From assembly GCA_014925825.1 (NCBI GenBank), contig JACGCK010000123.1:62001-126000 (forward strand): a stretch of 64,000 nucleotides of DNA. The letters run 5' to 3'. Source of the stretch: Pholiota molesta (lineage: Eukaryota > Basidiomycota > Agaricomycetes > Agaricales > Strophariaceae). Made by a program: the position numbers and the translations under genes. Positions 1-13,077 of this stretch are shown here, piece by piece; positions within the stretch are counted from its first letter, which is position 1; each line of letters starts with the position of its first letter. The notes beneath the pieces are model-generated. The model saw only the letters and a program-made list of their open reading frames with translations. It did not search any database and had not been told where the DNA came from.

Positions 1-3000
1 GCGTCAAGGGGTCAAAGATCTTATTTGAGCCTGCTCTGCACAAATGAGACGCCATATATACAAGATGATCCATGATTAGGCCTCACGCGGGGGCGACGAC
101 ACCGGAAATGTAATTAATTTAAACAGAAACATAGATAGACCAGGAGAGACTTCAACTTAAAGGCTTTCTTAGATAGTCGGTGAGTAATTTAATAGGTACT
201 GTGAAGGGAACAATGAGACGTCAAAGTTTGGCCGGAATCATTCATGAACTACAAAGTCGCTAGGTGCGTTCACGGTTGTAGACGGCGCATTTCCACTCAA
301 TTCCCTTCGGGATTCGGCCATATGTAATGATATCCGAAGGTCCTACCTTGTGACTAAATAGATGATAAGAAAAGAAGATAGGAAATTTTGACTTATGGCA
401 GTATTAGTTACTCCTCCTACTTTCATGGATAAGGCCTGGCCGAGTCAGACCGACAATACATTTATACAGGACTCGGCGCCTCAGAGATGTATGCAGAAAC
501 GCTTCTTTCAATCAAGTGACTAGTAATTTTTTGGGTCATACCAGAATGTGGATAAGTATATCCCTTTGGAGCTTTTAGCAAGAGTATATGTGAAGACAGA
601 ATCAGGCGGTAGTAGTCAGGAGAAATATCATATAATTAGGCACTAAGCATTTTGGAGATCTGTAGTTGAGCATTTGGACTTCTAGGGTGTTCTAGGGTCC
701 TCTAGATAAATTGAAAACATACTTACTGAGTCCTTGTTTGGGCTTGAAGCAGCAGACATTAGATGGGCAACGTGTATTTGATCAGACTTTGCGATTCTGC
801 GAACGCCACAGCACGCCACAACGCTTTTCCAGAAATTTTACCGAATCCCGATTTGTGAAGCAAAGATCGTTTACCCTCCTCAAGAAATGGAGCACAATAT
901 TGGGAGCGGAGTGCCATATGTGCCATATTCGAGTAGTTTTCCGATGCGCCTGTGCTGATAGCTCGAATCTCGTAGCGAGTTGGTAGCGAGTAAATTAAAC
1001 ATCATTTTCGCTCAACAGTATTTGATTGTAAAAAGAAACACGACCATTGTCGCAACCCCCACAAAGCGTCTAAATTCAAGAAAAAACCAACTACATTGCC
1101 TGCGTCATTTTTTACCATTCCTGAAATCTGTGAACGAATGATTTCTGATCATGACAATCGTTTGACGGTGCGGTATAAATTGCGCAGCAAAGACACGACT
1201 TGCAAAGGAAGAAAGTTATACCTGGGAGGGAATGCTTGCTGCCGAAGAAAATAGCGAGATCAATCATGGATAGCCGTGAAAACATTGTGGTTCAGTCTGG
1301 TTCAGTTCCGTTGCTCCATGAACTCGATGAATAACAATTGAGCTCAACACTGGCAATATGAATCTGATAACAGCTGTTGATTGAAATAACTCCCCCAATA
1401 AAACTGCACAGTGACTCAAAAATCAAATATATCTATGCCAACACCTGCGCTGGTAAGTTTGGACCCCCCAGGCCGTTGGTGCGTCCTGACGCGTCTTGGT
1501 ATGTACATATGTGCATACGCGGCGGGAACGGTATGGGTTGATCGTGATGCACATTTTTGTTTGATCGGGAATGATCCGTTTGATCCGTTGATGATTCGGA
1601 ATGGGGAGCTGTGAGCCTGTGACCCGGAGTAACATCAAATGACACACTTAATTCTTTTAAAATTAGTTTCCAAAAATGACTACTATTTGGGTAAAATTTT
1701 GCGGCAGCATGCCGGCGGGAGTTGGTGGGTATAAACTGAGGCGGTTATGGGTGATACAAGAATTCAGACCGAATTGTGCCTTTCGAAAATTCCAGAACTT
1801 TTACGGATGGCTTGTTACAGAAAATTTGCGTAAGGCTCACTTATGATTATCACTACGGTATCGGAATCTTTTGTGAGCATTAAAGGAATGATAGAGCAGT
1901 TTTTAGGCGCGATGCACAATGTAGCGCCGGAGTTCCGCCTGAGCAGATCCCACAATCCAGATGTATACAGTATGGATTTCGTAGTGATTATCAGAAGATA
2001 CTTCTAGGCACTCGCATGTGAGCCCGAACTATGTAGTCAATTTCTTCCATCCATCAGACGATCAGACGACGCTGAAATCCGATTCAAACCTCTAGCGCAC
2101 AATGGCAATCTACTACCAGCAAAGCAGAGCTCAGATTACCTTTGCTTTGCTTTTGCTATACAAAGCCTGACATCAGTTAAATTGCGCTTGAAGAGGCATT
2201 AAAGACCGGTCATCAAAATCTGTTTACAAGATGGGCAACGCTGAGCAATTTGTACGAGGTCAGCTGTATCCCGAGCCCAGGATGATAACAGTTTTCCACT
2301 GTTGTCAACCCATACGCGACATGGCGTGGCGCATGTGGTCTATCCTCCTTGTCTCCTTTCATCGCTTATTTGGATTTGAAACTTGTAAGCACCAGAGCAC
2401 CGGTGCTATGACATAGGGAATTTATACGGGACATGAAACCGTGTATCAACCTGACCGACAAGGAAATAGAACATGGAACTCGTTTGAACTTCGTAGAGAT
2501 CATACTATGAAGATGTTGCCTTCATGGTAAGCTTTGTCGTCGAATAACGATGTGGTATTCATGAGTAAATATATTTTTGCATTCAAGATGAAGTTTGAAT
2601 GAAGCTCCGGATGAGAACTCTTTACAAAATCACGGAAGGCACTCTGTCAGACAATGTAGAGATTATTTACTCATGCGTTTCAATATCGCCAGGGCATAGG
2701 AAATTTCCAAGCAATTTCGACATGGAATGTCGAAGTTTGAAATGACGAGACTGATTACTCCTCATACCTTCAAGGTCTAAAAATACAGCACGGAATACTG
2801 ATAGATATTTCCCTTCCAAGTTCCGGAAGATGATACGGAATAGCAGCGTTCAAATAGTTCAACAGCGCCAGCGGAATGGGCATTATAAATGTCCTGACTT
2901 ATTTATGGTGTGCAGAGGTTCTCGTGTGTAATTGCCTGTGGAAGTCTGTCGGACCAGTGGCACGGATGCACGCAGTTCTGGGTAAGTAGAGCTGATCTAT

Positions 3001-3796
3001 GTTCAAATTAAGCTTCTGCCTGTTTCGCAACTGCGCACTATGTACACGCGCACACGGAGCAGCTTCTTGTGCTGATCGTCATCCTGTCCAAGTGGAGTGA
3101 GATCGTGCTCCGTGTATAGTTCTCTGCGCAATAAAAGATATCGACGTTGAGCATTGAGCACTGAGCAACTGTGTACAGGTGTGCGTCGCGTTGAACCAGC
3201 GCATTGCCAACATCAAAATGTGCCCGTGCATGTCACAACATGGAACTTGAAGCCTAAGCATAAACGCAGGAATAAGAACTGTCGTCAGCATTTAGCAAAT
3301 GAAGGTGCTGGAAAGTTTATCCATCAAGCTAAGGCATACAATGACATAGAAGAGTGTTCACTCTGAACAAAATGATTGAGAAGTATTGTTCTTATGCTGC
3401 GAGGAAAATGTCAGACGTATCATAATTCACAGGATGTGTACCTCAAGTGTACCTGGATACCTTTGTTTGAATTCGACCTTCCAGAATCATGGACACTCAA
3501 CAATCCGTTAAGACTGCCTTTACGGTTTCGCCGATGTGACAACAGTCTTAGGGATATTCGCCATCGCCGTTGGTGATATATATCCGGATCTTTTGGTGGG
3601 CTTGCAAAACATGGCCACCATAACCGATGATCGATGATCTACGAATTACCGATAAAGTCGAGTATTTGTTCTTATCGCGATGAGTCCACAAGGCCAAAGG
3701 CGCTGCTAAAAGAAAAAGACAATGACATCGCCTGAAGTAATCGCATACATACTAATGTATCTAGGATAAATGCAAGTATTCATTGAGGAAATGGGT
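1..3796. other. AT-rich stretch without a supported gene
   Basis: I read both strands for spliced coding signal and found only short open frames, all under 75 codons up to about 3780, with no family resemblance and no consistent intron chain joining them. The right-hand edge is the 3' end of the small membrane-protein gene on the minus strand. Distant regulatory sequence or a decayed gene cannot be excluded. Confidence 0.5.
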
Positions 3797-4457
3797 TTAC
3801 GCTGGAGTTTTTTCGGATGCCTGAGATTCGGGTTTGTCTAGTTGTTGAACACGCACGCGTGCTTCCTCGGCAGCCACCTGTGCAATGGCACTCTCTTGAA
3901 ATGCCTATGTTGAAGGGAAGTACATGATGAGATACATTTCGTGGAAGACCATTCCAGAATGTTGGTCCAGATGACCGTGACAAACGCGTTTGCTCACCTG
4001 GGTAAAAAGGTACCCAGAAAGGAGACCAGTGACTGAAGAACGACAGAATAATATCACTAGATCTATTTGCATGAAGCTCAGAAACATGCTTACGGACGCC
4101 GCAGAAGAGGGTGGTGTTTCTCTTGAAACCAAACAGGCGGCTCCCAATGACGGCTGGTGGACACGAGCGAAAGTGACGCACGGATATCACCAGAAAGAAG
4201 CGTGTCAAAAGGGTATAAATTCAATCATAACGGTCCTACTTGCCTGATGCCAATCCTGATGTAAGTCCAGCAAAAACACCTTCTTTCCTCGCTTCCTGTG
4301 AAATAGAGAGTATGTGAGTATCTGCAATCTGCAATCATCGCACTGCCAAAATTCAGGCTTGAATCTGAAGAACACTGACCGTCGTCACGCGTTCTATCGC
4401 GTCGGACGGGACCTTACCAGCACTGTATTGTGCTAGCAAATCACGCGGGATGCTCAT
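3797..4457 (-). CDS. Small two-helix membrane protein, function unknown (110 aa, 5 exons)
   Basis: Too small and too split to appear as one open frame, but five minus-strand exons join in phase: 4457-4380, 4295-4244, 4153-4094, 4032-3998 and 3904-3797, with the stop at 3799-3797. The total is 333 nt, or 110 residues plus stop. The N-terminus (start MSIPRDLLAQYSAGKV) is soluble. It is followed by a glycine-rich hydrophobic helix (EGVFAGLTSGLAS), a basic loop with RLFGFKRNTT, a second glycine-rich hydrophobic helix (GVLTGLLSGYLF) and an Ala/Glu-rich charged tail. Paired Gly-rich helices suggest an integral membrane protein of an organelle, perhaps mitochondrial, but I do not recognise a named family. 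Intron 2 has a GC donor (gcaagt) instead of GT. The gene is divergent from the SPO22-like gene, with about 380 bp between start codons. Confidence 0.7.
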
Positions 4458-4839
4458 GTTTAATTCTTTGACTCTGTGCTGGATTTCGTTTTATGTTACG
4501 TTCAAGCTGCGGGATTCAACCTGGCTGATAACTGAAAAGGCGCGAAGAGAAAGCAAGCTTAGTTCTCTCTGAAAGGAAACAGGGCACCGGTAGGCTGACA
4601 GTCAGGATGAAATCAAGATAAAAGTAGCTGGACGGGGTCGCACAAAGTTAACATCGAAAACCGGCGCGAAGATTCTGAAAGTGAAACTGCTACGTATTGT
4701 CACGTGCTCAACCCCACACGCGTAATGATCACACTTGTCACATGGCTGTGACAGTCAACTTTCTCTCTCTGGCCCTTTGCTCTGCTGTTCATATTTCGGA
4801 CTGATAACTGGGATTTTACACGTCTGGAAGGTCTATTTC
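4458..4839. promoter_or_regulatory. Divergent intergenic region between membrane-protein gene and SPO22-like gene
   Basis: This 382-bp stretch lies between two start codons pointing away from each other, so it should hold both promoters and both 5' leaders. I see no clear TATA box or repeated operator. Confidence 0.4.
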
Positions 4840-7800
4840 ATGGCTTCGCGAAAGAAAAAGTCTGCTGAAAGTCTTCAAGAGCTCCATACGTCTATTTTGG
4901 GTACTTTGAAGGTCTGAATGGGCTTTTTGGGCTCGCATATTGAATTTGTTCTTTTCAGAGCACTTGTCCAAAGTTAAACCATTACTTGAGGATCCTAAGC
5001 ACCCAAACTGGCCATCTATTATTGAAGAACTTAACCAGGTCACTTCTCAAGCAGAGTCTTTTACAGAACAGCGCCCAAAGTCAAGCAAGGCCACCTGGAG
5101 CCATCTCGCAGATTCCCTAGATCAAGAAGGTCGTTTCCACGATCTAAGTAAACGTAGATATACTAAACTTCCTCTTGCGCTGAAGGTGTCAATCTATGGA
5201 ATATATCTGGATTAATCCACAAGGGATTGGGCGGTGAAAATTATGCTCATATCGCTGCTCGTGAGTGCTATTTGCTCTCACATATATCTCCGACGTCTAC
5301 TTTTCGACATCAATTCATACGCTCTCCAATTACAGTTCGACTCGCAGCATTTAGATTGGTTGAAGCAGGCCTAGAAACGAAGCCAGCCATAGAAAGTCAG
5401 TTGCCATCTCTATCTACGGCAGTAGTCGCAAATGTATGCTAATTATCATCCCTTGGAAAGGTCTTATCCACGTGCTTCAGCTAGCGAGTAAGGCTGGATC
5501 GGCCCTCAGTGGTGTGTATCCCTGCTGCGCATTCGATAAAAATGTGCCCTAGAATGACACAAAGCCGCGTTTGCCCATTCAGAAATTGGAGATAACGTCG
5601 TAGCCGCGAGGGTGTTGACCAGTGCGGCAAAGGTCAATCATGTTACTACATATTCCATTCTGGTCATCTCAACATGTACAGTTTGAAGAACAACTGAAGA
5701 CGAAAACAGCGAACGAGTCGGACGAAACACATCGACGAACAATCGCATGCGCTATCGTAATGTACCACTCCACCAGAATGGAAGCGGTACGTTTCTTTCT
5801 GAATCACACGATGATCAAGGTGTGATCGTTTATTCAGGCCTGGAAGGAGGGTAACCATACCGTAGCGGAATATATGTCACGGAAGATCACAGGTAAACTA
5901 AGCTTGTCCCCTCCTTTCCCCATTGAATGTTCATAAAGGAGCTAAATCACGTGTGAATACCTTCAGATGATATTCACAATCTTAGCATGCTTCCTCCTCA
6001 CGCTGTACGTCTTCTGCCTAATAATGTTCGCTTTCTTTTGTTTACTAAGGCCCGTTGAAAAAGCGCGAACTTCTCGCCTACAAGCTCCATCAAATTGGGA
6101 GATCGTTCTTGACAGAACCCACTCTGGACGGATCCAAACCTGGGGATGCAATACAATGGTTGCAACGGGCTTTCGCAATTGCAGATCAACTAGAAGACTC
6201 AATGGCTTCTGATATTTCGGGACTAAAAGTACGTCACTGAATTTTTAGCCCATTTCTTAACTGAGTTTTGTAGATATCAATCTTGAGGACGATGGGCCAG
6301 TTATTTCTGGCTCGATTTTCATATAATTCAACTGATTTGCGTATTCATCCTACAGCTAGAGCGTATTTTTTATCAGGCGCATATGAGCGCGCTGAAGGTG
6401 TTCTTGATGAACTTATTCCGACCATAGATGCATCCAAAAATCACGTAAGACGACCCATCTTCCGCGGCTGATATATCCCGTTTGGCAGAAAATAACTCTT
6501 TACATTGATCTAGGCAAGTACCGAGTATCAAGAACTTCGATGGCTGAGATTAGCCGTTCTGAAAAGAAGGAAAGCAGGCGATACCGCTCTCCTTGATGGT
6601 CAGCCTTGCGACAGTTCTTGACTTGATAGTGATAGTGGGCTTACTATTCCTGACTTCATGAAATCTATTACAGCGTTCAAATCCATTATCGATCACATGG
6701 AGTTCTCAGATGCTAACATTACAGAGTTAGGGGTTCCGTTTCTGTGTGCGATCGTGTTGCTCAACATATCATTTCGTTAGCGTTTTACAGGATCTGAGAA
6801 CCTTGAGTCATCAGCAGTGAGTCCATTTCTGCTCCCGACCCCCAGTGCGAAAATAAGCTCACCGCACGCGTGGCTGCAGCACACTCGCCACGACTGTACA
6901 TCAACACTGTCTGGATAAGGCACTGCAGCAGGTTACCCGCGAACCGGACCATATCTATCGCTTAATTTTGTCCTTGATTATTCATTGCTCGAAGGATGAA
7001 GATCACACACGAGCCATGAAAACGCTTGAGTCTGTATTCACAGGTAAAAGATTCCTGATTTATAATGTTTCACCGAATAACCGCATTGAGTTCTATAGTG
7101 GCCTATGATGCGGACTTAGAACTTCCAAGTGTACCCACCACTGCGTGTCTAACGGTGCGTATCTTTCTCCTCTTCACTACAAAGTTTTATCACCTTTCTT
7201 ATCCGGAGGTCATATGTAGCTAATATGGCAGTATGGTGGCCGATATTACAAAGCAAAGAAGTGGTCGGAAGCAGCGGATTGGTACATGGCCGGTAGCCAT
7301 AGCCTATTCAAGGCTCATAGTCCCTTGAGTTCTGCGAAATGTTTCCGAAAGGCGGCGTTGTGCCATATCGAGCAGCGAGACTACGCATTGGCATCCACGA
7401 TAATACGTCGATGTCCCAATAATGAAGCTTCTACCCATTACGTTATTTTTCTCACTGCGATACATCAAGGTTCGTCCAAGAAAATGCATTTCAATCCAAT
7501 CTAATAATATCGATATTGTTGGCAATTTTTTTCATGGTCCCTCCCCAACTTTAGGGCTCGAAAACGAAGGTCCGCGACGTTCCCTTCTCGAAAAGTGTAT
7601 TGCTGATATAAACCGCATTCGTAGCTACCCGGGCTATTCATGACATGCTGAAAGCTCCGGATTTTGACCGGAAAATGTTGTTATTAGCTACGCAAATCTC
7701 CCACCAATCGGAGATGAAGGGCGTCCTGCTCGCCGTCCTAGAAAGTCTTCTCAAGACACTAAAAATTGGTTCCAATACAGAGGTCGTAATCGAAGCTATG

Positions 7801-9650
7801 ACACTCGTCCGATGCATTATCAAGCTCGTTCTCAAACTTTTCAACGAACCCGCAGCAAATAAGTAATTTACAGACCATATTTTTTCGCCGGTACAAGGCT
7901 AATTTCAAGGGCTTGTACTTAGACCCGTCTTGATTGACACCGTGGTAAATCAGTTCCGGACAGGTTCGTCTCCCGCTGTGTGATTTACCTCTCTCCCAAG
8001 ATCACATATTAATCAACGTTCTGTGAAGCGCGTATTTTGACAGATGCGGCATCAGCACAGAAGATGACGACCCTTATTTTCAAAGATATCTCATGGCTTT
8101 GGCGGACCGCCTACAACAGCGCTGTCCAAGGATGCTCTGAATGGGAAAACGCAGGGGAACAAATCTCAGAGTTATTTGACATTGCCAGAGAGGTATAGCA
8201 TGTGGCCAGGAACCTTTCCAAAAAACTCTATTTTCTGATATCAATTCGTATAGCTATTGGAAGCATCTTGCCATGCATCGCCAGTCGACCTTGACGCCGA
8301 TCTGTGCCTCCACTTGGCCAATGCATCATTTGCTGCAGTCTCTGGACGAGGTACGTTTTTGGCAATTCCTTGTAGAACACGAGACGTAACCGTGTTCCCC
8401 TATCTCATTTTGAATTCAGTGTTTTCAATTCGGGAAGTTATCGCCACGCAAACAATCGATGTGAGGCGAATACGCCAGATTGCAGCATGATCCGAATTAA
8501 TTTTTTTATTTTCCAGGAATCGCGCCTCCTCGCCATTTCAACCGAAATCAAAGCAGCGAAGTCCAGAATAATGGAAATTTGGAATAAACATGTCATCCAA
8601 GATACTCATGATAATGAACGCATCCAGTATTTTCTTCGTGTTTTGCGAGTATTTCAGGCAGAATTCTCAGCCCAACTGCATGACTGGGATCAACTATCAC
8701 AAGATGTCGATGTACGTTATTTCACTTGACGTACCACGACAATAACCATAAGATTTTCTATCTCCAGGAAATCACAGATTCGCCCCCCTTGGCTATTGGA
8801 AGCTACGAAGCAATTGCTGATATATTGGTTTGTTCTTCCGTCTTCCGCTTACCTCACGCGGAGTCATTGATATGAGATGATAGTGGCTCGACCAAACGTG
8901 TCCTGTGAAAGGTACGTGAACGGCTTACCCTCATCCTATCTTCATCACTGGAACTCTCCTTAGTGTTATACAAATGCTTGGAGGTAATTCCTTATCCGAC
9001 TTTGAATAGACAACAATATGGAAGGCTAGCTGATACATGATCTCAATTGCAGGCGATTCTCCGTGCCAGTTTGGATCATAATTCACTATCTGTCGAAAAG
9101 TTTTCACGCTGGTTACGTGCAATTTGTACCATCAGTATAGCTCGGGATACTCCAGAAGACAGGCTGAAAGCCATTGGGTATGTAGAACACGCGCTCACCG
9201 TGATAGAAGACCACAATGACAGTGACGAGGTCCGGGCCCGTCCCATCTCACTACCTATTGTGTCCATCTGATATGTTTGTCCCGCATATGACGCACATAT
9301 GAATAGCCTTACCCCATGGACGAGCGGCAGTGGCTCTTGGCGACGGCGTACAACACAGGAACTGAGTGTCTTCAGTTTGTCCAAATATTTTAAGATCAGG
9401 TTCTCCGTGGAACTCATCTTCATTTCAGTGCTGGTATGCTAGATGAAGCCAAAAGATGGTTTGAAGCATCCACCATCATATGTCGATTTGTTCCCGAAGG
9501 CAAACTACGGGCGGAAAAGGTGCGGACCGATGCTTGCTATACCCTCCGTTTTCTCAGAATATCTGACTGACGTGGATATCGTGTGTTCTCAAACTCAAGA
9601 TCTCGGAAACATATACTCAGCTCTTGGACCGCTACGAAAGAAAGGCTTAA
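4840..9650 (+). CDS. ZIP4: Meiosis-specific TPR protein, Spo22/Zip4 (TEX11) family, multi-exon
   Basis: Spo22/Zip4 proteins are large TPR-like scaffolds of the ZMM group that promote crossover formation and synaptonemal-complex assembly on meiotic chromosomes. Many short exons chain in phase here. The first are 4840-4900, 4959-5129, 5186-5260 and from 5336; the last exon ends with TAA at 9648-9650. Family landmarks in order are an N-terminal D-Q-E-G-V-N-L-W-N block (about 5115-5202), AWKEGNHTVAEYMSRKIT (about 5836-5890), a helix block with LLAYKLHQIGRSFL (about 6065-6115), ARAYFLSGAYERAEGVLDEL (about 6357-6416), LIWQYGGRYYKAKKWSEAA (about 7222-7280), and a C-terminal MDERQWLLATAYNTG block (about 9315-9360) followed by GMLDEAKRWFEAS. 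I found no break. Start ATG 4840 was chosen because it opens a basic MASRKKK leader in frame with exon 2. Exact borders of the middle exons are approximate. Confidence 0.82.
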
Positions 9651-10008
9651 GTCGAAGTAACCCATCGGAATCATTACCTCAGCAAATTTATCCCTTTCGC
9701 GATGTCTCATTTGGAACTCTCAGGGCTACGATTCTGGTATTCCCTCCCTGCTGGTTCGACTTCTAGCCACTATACCTGCTGTACTACTGGACTCTCTTTG
9801 ATTGGTCAAAGCGACATTGACTATCTGCGCTTTGTTTATATCGATCCTAATTCACCTTCACTTGATACTTCGCGATTCAACATGCATCTGTCTTCCCTGA
9901 TCTCAGTTGGTTTTTCTTGGTACCTTCAAAGCTTCACGGTCTCCTCCTCCAACGCCGACTGCTGATTACTGTCTTCATGTTCACCATATCTTGCTAACCA
10001 TGACTGTC

Positions 10009-10392
10009 GATGTTTACTATCGATATAAATCTAATATCTCTTCCTCCTCATCTCCGACCTGAAGTCTCAAATCAACTCATTATCGATGCATTATCAGTTA
10101 TTTGCTTTGATTCAGTACATTTTCCTGGCTGAGCCCCGTTATGCGCTTACCTACCGTGCTAATGGACATTCGAACTACGGCTTTCGAATTACTGGACGGT
10201 TCATGGTGTTTATGACATCTAGGCACAGACCTTCCGAGTCTCCTCGTCTGTTGAAGTACTTCTTCAATTATGTAAAAAGCTTCTAGTTTCACATAGCGTG
10301 TTGGTCAGTTCAAAGTTGTCGGGTGAGGGGATAAGCGTCTTCCTTCACTGTCTCAGATCTCTCGCTTGTACATATATTGCATTTCAATTCTA
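10009..10392 (+). CDS. Possible small two-exon gene, unknown
   Basis: An ATG at 10009 opens an exon encoding a short segment with an F-box-like flavour (ISLPPHLRPEVSNQLIIDAL). It could splice at the donor near 10119 to an acceptor near 10210, continuing in phase as a helical segment (VEVLLQLCKKLLV) to a TAA at about 10392. The predicted protein is under 110 residues. It may instead be 3' flanking DNA of the SPO22-like gene or an exon of a larger decayed gene. The end lies only about 25 bp from the stop of the converging gene on the minus strand. Confidence 0.22.
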
Positions 10393-10417
10393 AATCTTCT
10401 GAATCCGACTTGGTGGC

Positions 10418-10970
10418 TCATATAATATGTTCCATGGTCCTCGTAGTTTTTTCCAAGGCGTAGATGGCCAAAATTAGCCCATTCAGAAAATGAAGCAGGG
10501 TGTCCTGATAACTATCTGAATGCTCGACGAGGCGAGGATCCCCATAAAATTCAGGTAGGAGATAAAGGTGGATAAACTTACGAAAGGGTTAATCTTTGTC
10601 CGAAGTTCCACTTCGTTGGCTTCGCATAGAGCATTCACCATTCAGCGGACAAATCTTTTAAAACCGACGGGATTTTCGGCTTTTCCAGCGTGTAAAACTT
10701 CGCACTAAGAAAACTCTCGCAGACATGATTGCGTTCGTAGTATTATTGGAAGACATCACTTACGTGGATGGAGCGCAACTTGGATAAGGGTATCACGGTG
10801 TTCGGGCAGCCTAGAAACATTGATGCGAAAGCAGACTTGCATAGGAATTGAGTTTGAATCGTAGACCAAGGCATCATGCTAATTCTTTCAGCCGTCTCAA
10901 AGTTGAATGCGAGATTGTAGGATTCAAACCCGAAACCGCACGGCGCAGACTGAAAATAGGTCTGTTTCAA
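10418..10970 (-). CDS. Hypothetical protein fragment or small gene, possibly with an internal stop
   Basis: Exons that join in phase on the minus strand are 10970-10764, 10704-10665, 10619-10582 and 10522-10418 (stop 10420-10418). The deduced protein has no family I can name; it is helical and ends in a hydrophobic block (LLHFLNGLILAIYALEK). The segment 10664-10620 can be read two ways. Either it is a 45-nt intron, a multiple of three, or it is coding sequence interrupted by an in-frame TGA between FKRFVR and MVNALCEANEVELR. The second reading looks protein-like on both sides of the stop, so this may be a decayed gene. The 5' end is not defined. Confidence 0.4.
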
Positions 10971-12061
10971 TGATCCTTGAATTCAAGCTTCAAGCTTGAA
11001 GACCAGATTTCACGATAAAGGTGACCACACGAGGGAGTGGCATCTCGGCATGCTGATTCGGTCATTTCCGAACCTTAAATATTGCCCTCGCCGCTTAGAC
11101 CCCTCTTAATAATCTACTATCATGTCCTTGTTCCGAGCGAAAAAAAAGGGAACCATGGCGTCCTACTTTCTAAACACTCTAGGGAGGAAATCTACACGCT
11201 CGTCTGGAACACCTTACCCACGGCGTAGTCTTCTAGTTGGGAAATTCATGCCACCGTGTCTAATGTGATATGGAGCCTGGATACCTTGACTTAACTAGGA
11301 TCTGGGATGTCTGAAGTCTAAACGAAACTGACGGCACATATACACGGCAACTCTCTTCTGGTCTGTCTTCTGTGAATCTATGCTTCCGAGTCTGCCACAT
11401 GGACCTGGTTGCTTTCGCATCTCTTGGATCTTTGGCTTTCTCCCGGAATCCTAGATCTGGTCCTGCAAAGAATGCCTACATGGACTAACCAAAATTGAAG
11501 TCGCAGTCGCCACCTATCGTCATGTTCATAAATGGTTACCTCTGGATCCTGATCAGTGTTTCAGCTCTGTAGTTTCTGCCAGTACGTTCCCGATGTTTTT
11601 CCAGAACAGCCACAGGAAATCTTAGAACTTGCATTTGTTTGATAGGAAGGCGGAGACACACACATATGAGGAAACTATGATGGGCGCGTTGGAAATTTTC
11701 ATCTCTCGTTCCTCGGATGTGGCAGGGAAATACAGAACTAGGATAATAACGGGTTCGCCGTAGTTCGTAATTTCACACCTTCTACAGTGGAGTCTATGAA
11801 CACCTGGAATGCGCCTCATGAAAGAGCGGCCCACAAATCCGCCTTCGACCGCAGCCAAACTGCTGCTAAAACCCAAGGTCTAAACTCAATTACATCTCGG
11901 TTTGTCTTTCCATTCCGACGTATTTGCCTCGATATATCTTAGGGCTATTCCAATATGACGACCTTCGTGCTGCTCGATTATAACGTTCCGGAAATTAAGA
12001 GAACCGCAGGCGCATGAAATGATGTTAGAAAACAGGAAAATTGGAAGTACAAATGATAGAG
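10971..12061. other. Intergenic stretch with weak open frames
   Basis: Short frames occur on both strands, for example an open plus-strand segment around 11450-11635 and a minus-strand segment at 11622-11876. Neither chains to other exons or resembles a known family. The right edge is the 3' end of the Trs33 gene. Confidence 0.4.
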
Positions 12062-13003
12062 TCATGTTCCTTTTGGTAGCTTTACTTGGAATGTACCTGA
12101 CAATGTTACATGAACAACATGGCATATTTGTGGACTATATAATGGGAGAACTTACATTGCGGCATTGAAGTTATCTCTGGAACTACTGTTCCGGCATATC
12201 CCAATCGTTGAAGTGCACCACGAATGATCCCTGCTGGCATTGCAGCATACTACGCACGGAGGAGGTTTAGGGTGGCACTAGTACTTCATTTCGAAATGCA
12301 ACTCACCAAACGCGCTCGTTTCAGGGCATCTGCACGCGATTCCCACGACGAAAGACGGCTTATTGGTTTGAATAGATTATCTTGCAGTACATAGACACCC
12401 TATTGTGACATCAGCCAAGTAAAAAAACACCATATTTTCACAACAAACCCTGTGATTCGTGCGCAAGTTATCGACCTGTTTATCCCAACATGCCGCCCAG
12501 ATGTCTTTGCATATGAACTTGATGGCGTCTAGGGTTTCCGAGAACATAGGTCTATCACGACACAATCTGGGAGCTCCTTCTTATAAGTATTGTCAATATC
12601 AGATGTGGAGATTTTCCACGCACCGTTCAGAAAAGTTAGCGCCGACGTGCATGCCAATTGCCTCGAGACGTTGCCGTACAGGCTCTTCCTCCTCGTCCAA
12701 CGTTCCCTTGCCCGCGGCACTACCTGTTCTTGAAGCGAGGCTCGTCACCGAGTCTCTAGCTGAGGTATCCTTCTTCAGAGATGATGGTACAGGTTGAGGC
12801 GGTGGGATCAGCCCAGCATCGAGCATCTCCTGTTCGATCTTTTTGGCGCGGGTGGTGGCCACTGCCGCTGACTCACGCAGAGTCGCGACCATCTCAATGA
12901 GAAAGTAGTCCATTGCTGCGCCGTCTATCTGGCGCAGTGGTGGGTCCGCATGGGGGGCGAGAGCGACGAGGTATGGCGAGAGTGTGGCCTGGGGCGCGGA
13001 CAT
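12062..13003 (-). CDS. TRS33: TRAPP complex subunit Trs33 (TRAPPC6 family), 239 aa, 5 exons
   Basis: Trs33 is a core subunit of the TRAPP complexes that activate Rab GTPases (Ypt1/Rab1) in ER-Golgi and Golgi traffic. Five exons join in phase: 13003-12624, 12566-12449, 12399-12307, 12249-12156 and 12096-12062, 720 nt in total. Family blocks are AMDYFLIEMVATLRESA near residue 45, VRQRLEAIGMHVGANFSER near 110, then the diagnostic FSETLDAIKFICKDIWAACW and KQVDNLRTNHRGVYVLQDN segments, and a C-terminal ALQRLGYAGTVVPEIT block. Length matches fungal members with a low-complexity insert (Pro/Ser/Glu-rich, residues about 75-105). All key blocks are present, so the gene looks functional. Its start codon lies 74 bp from the start of the UBR1-like gene on the other strand. 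Confidence 0.9.
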
Positions 13004-13077
13004 GATGATAAATAGGGATGAAGATGTATTTGGTGATCGCGACAACGGGTGCCGGCTTTCTCTCCACAACCTCCACG
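13004..13077. promoter_or_regulatory. Compact bidirectional promoter/leader between TRS33 and UBR1-like gene
   Basis: Only 74 bp separate the TRS33 ATG (minus strand) from the most likely UBR1 ATG at 13078. An upstream in-frame ATG at 13018 would shrink this to 14 bp. The two transcripts must therefore start inside each other's leader or coding region. Confidence 0.5.
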
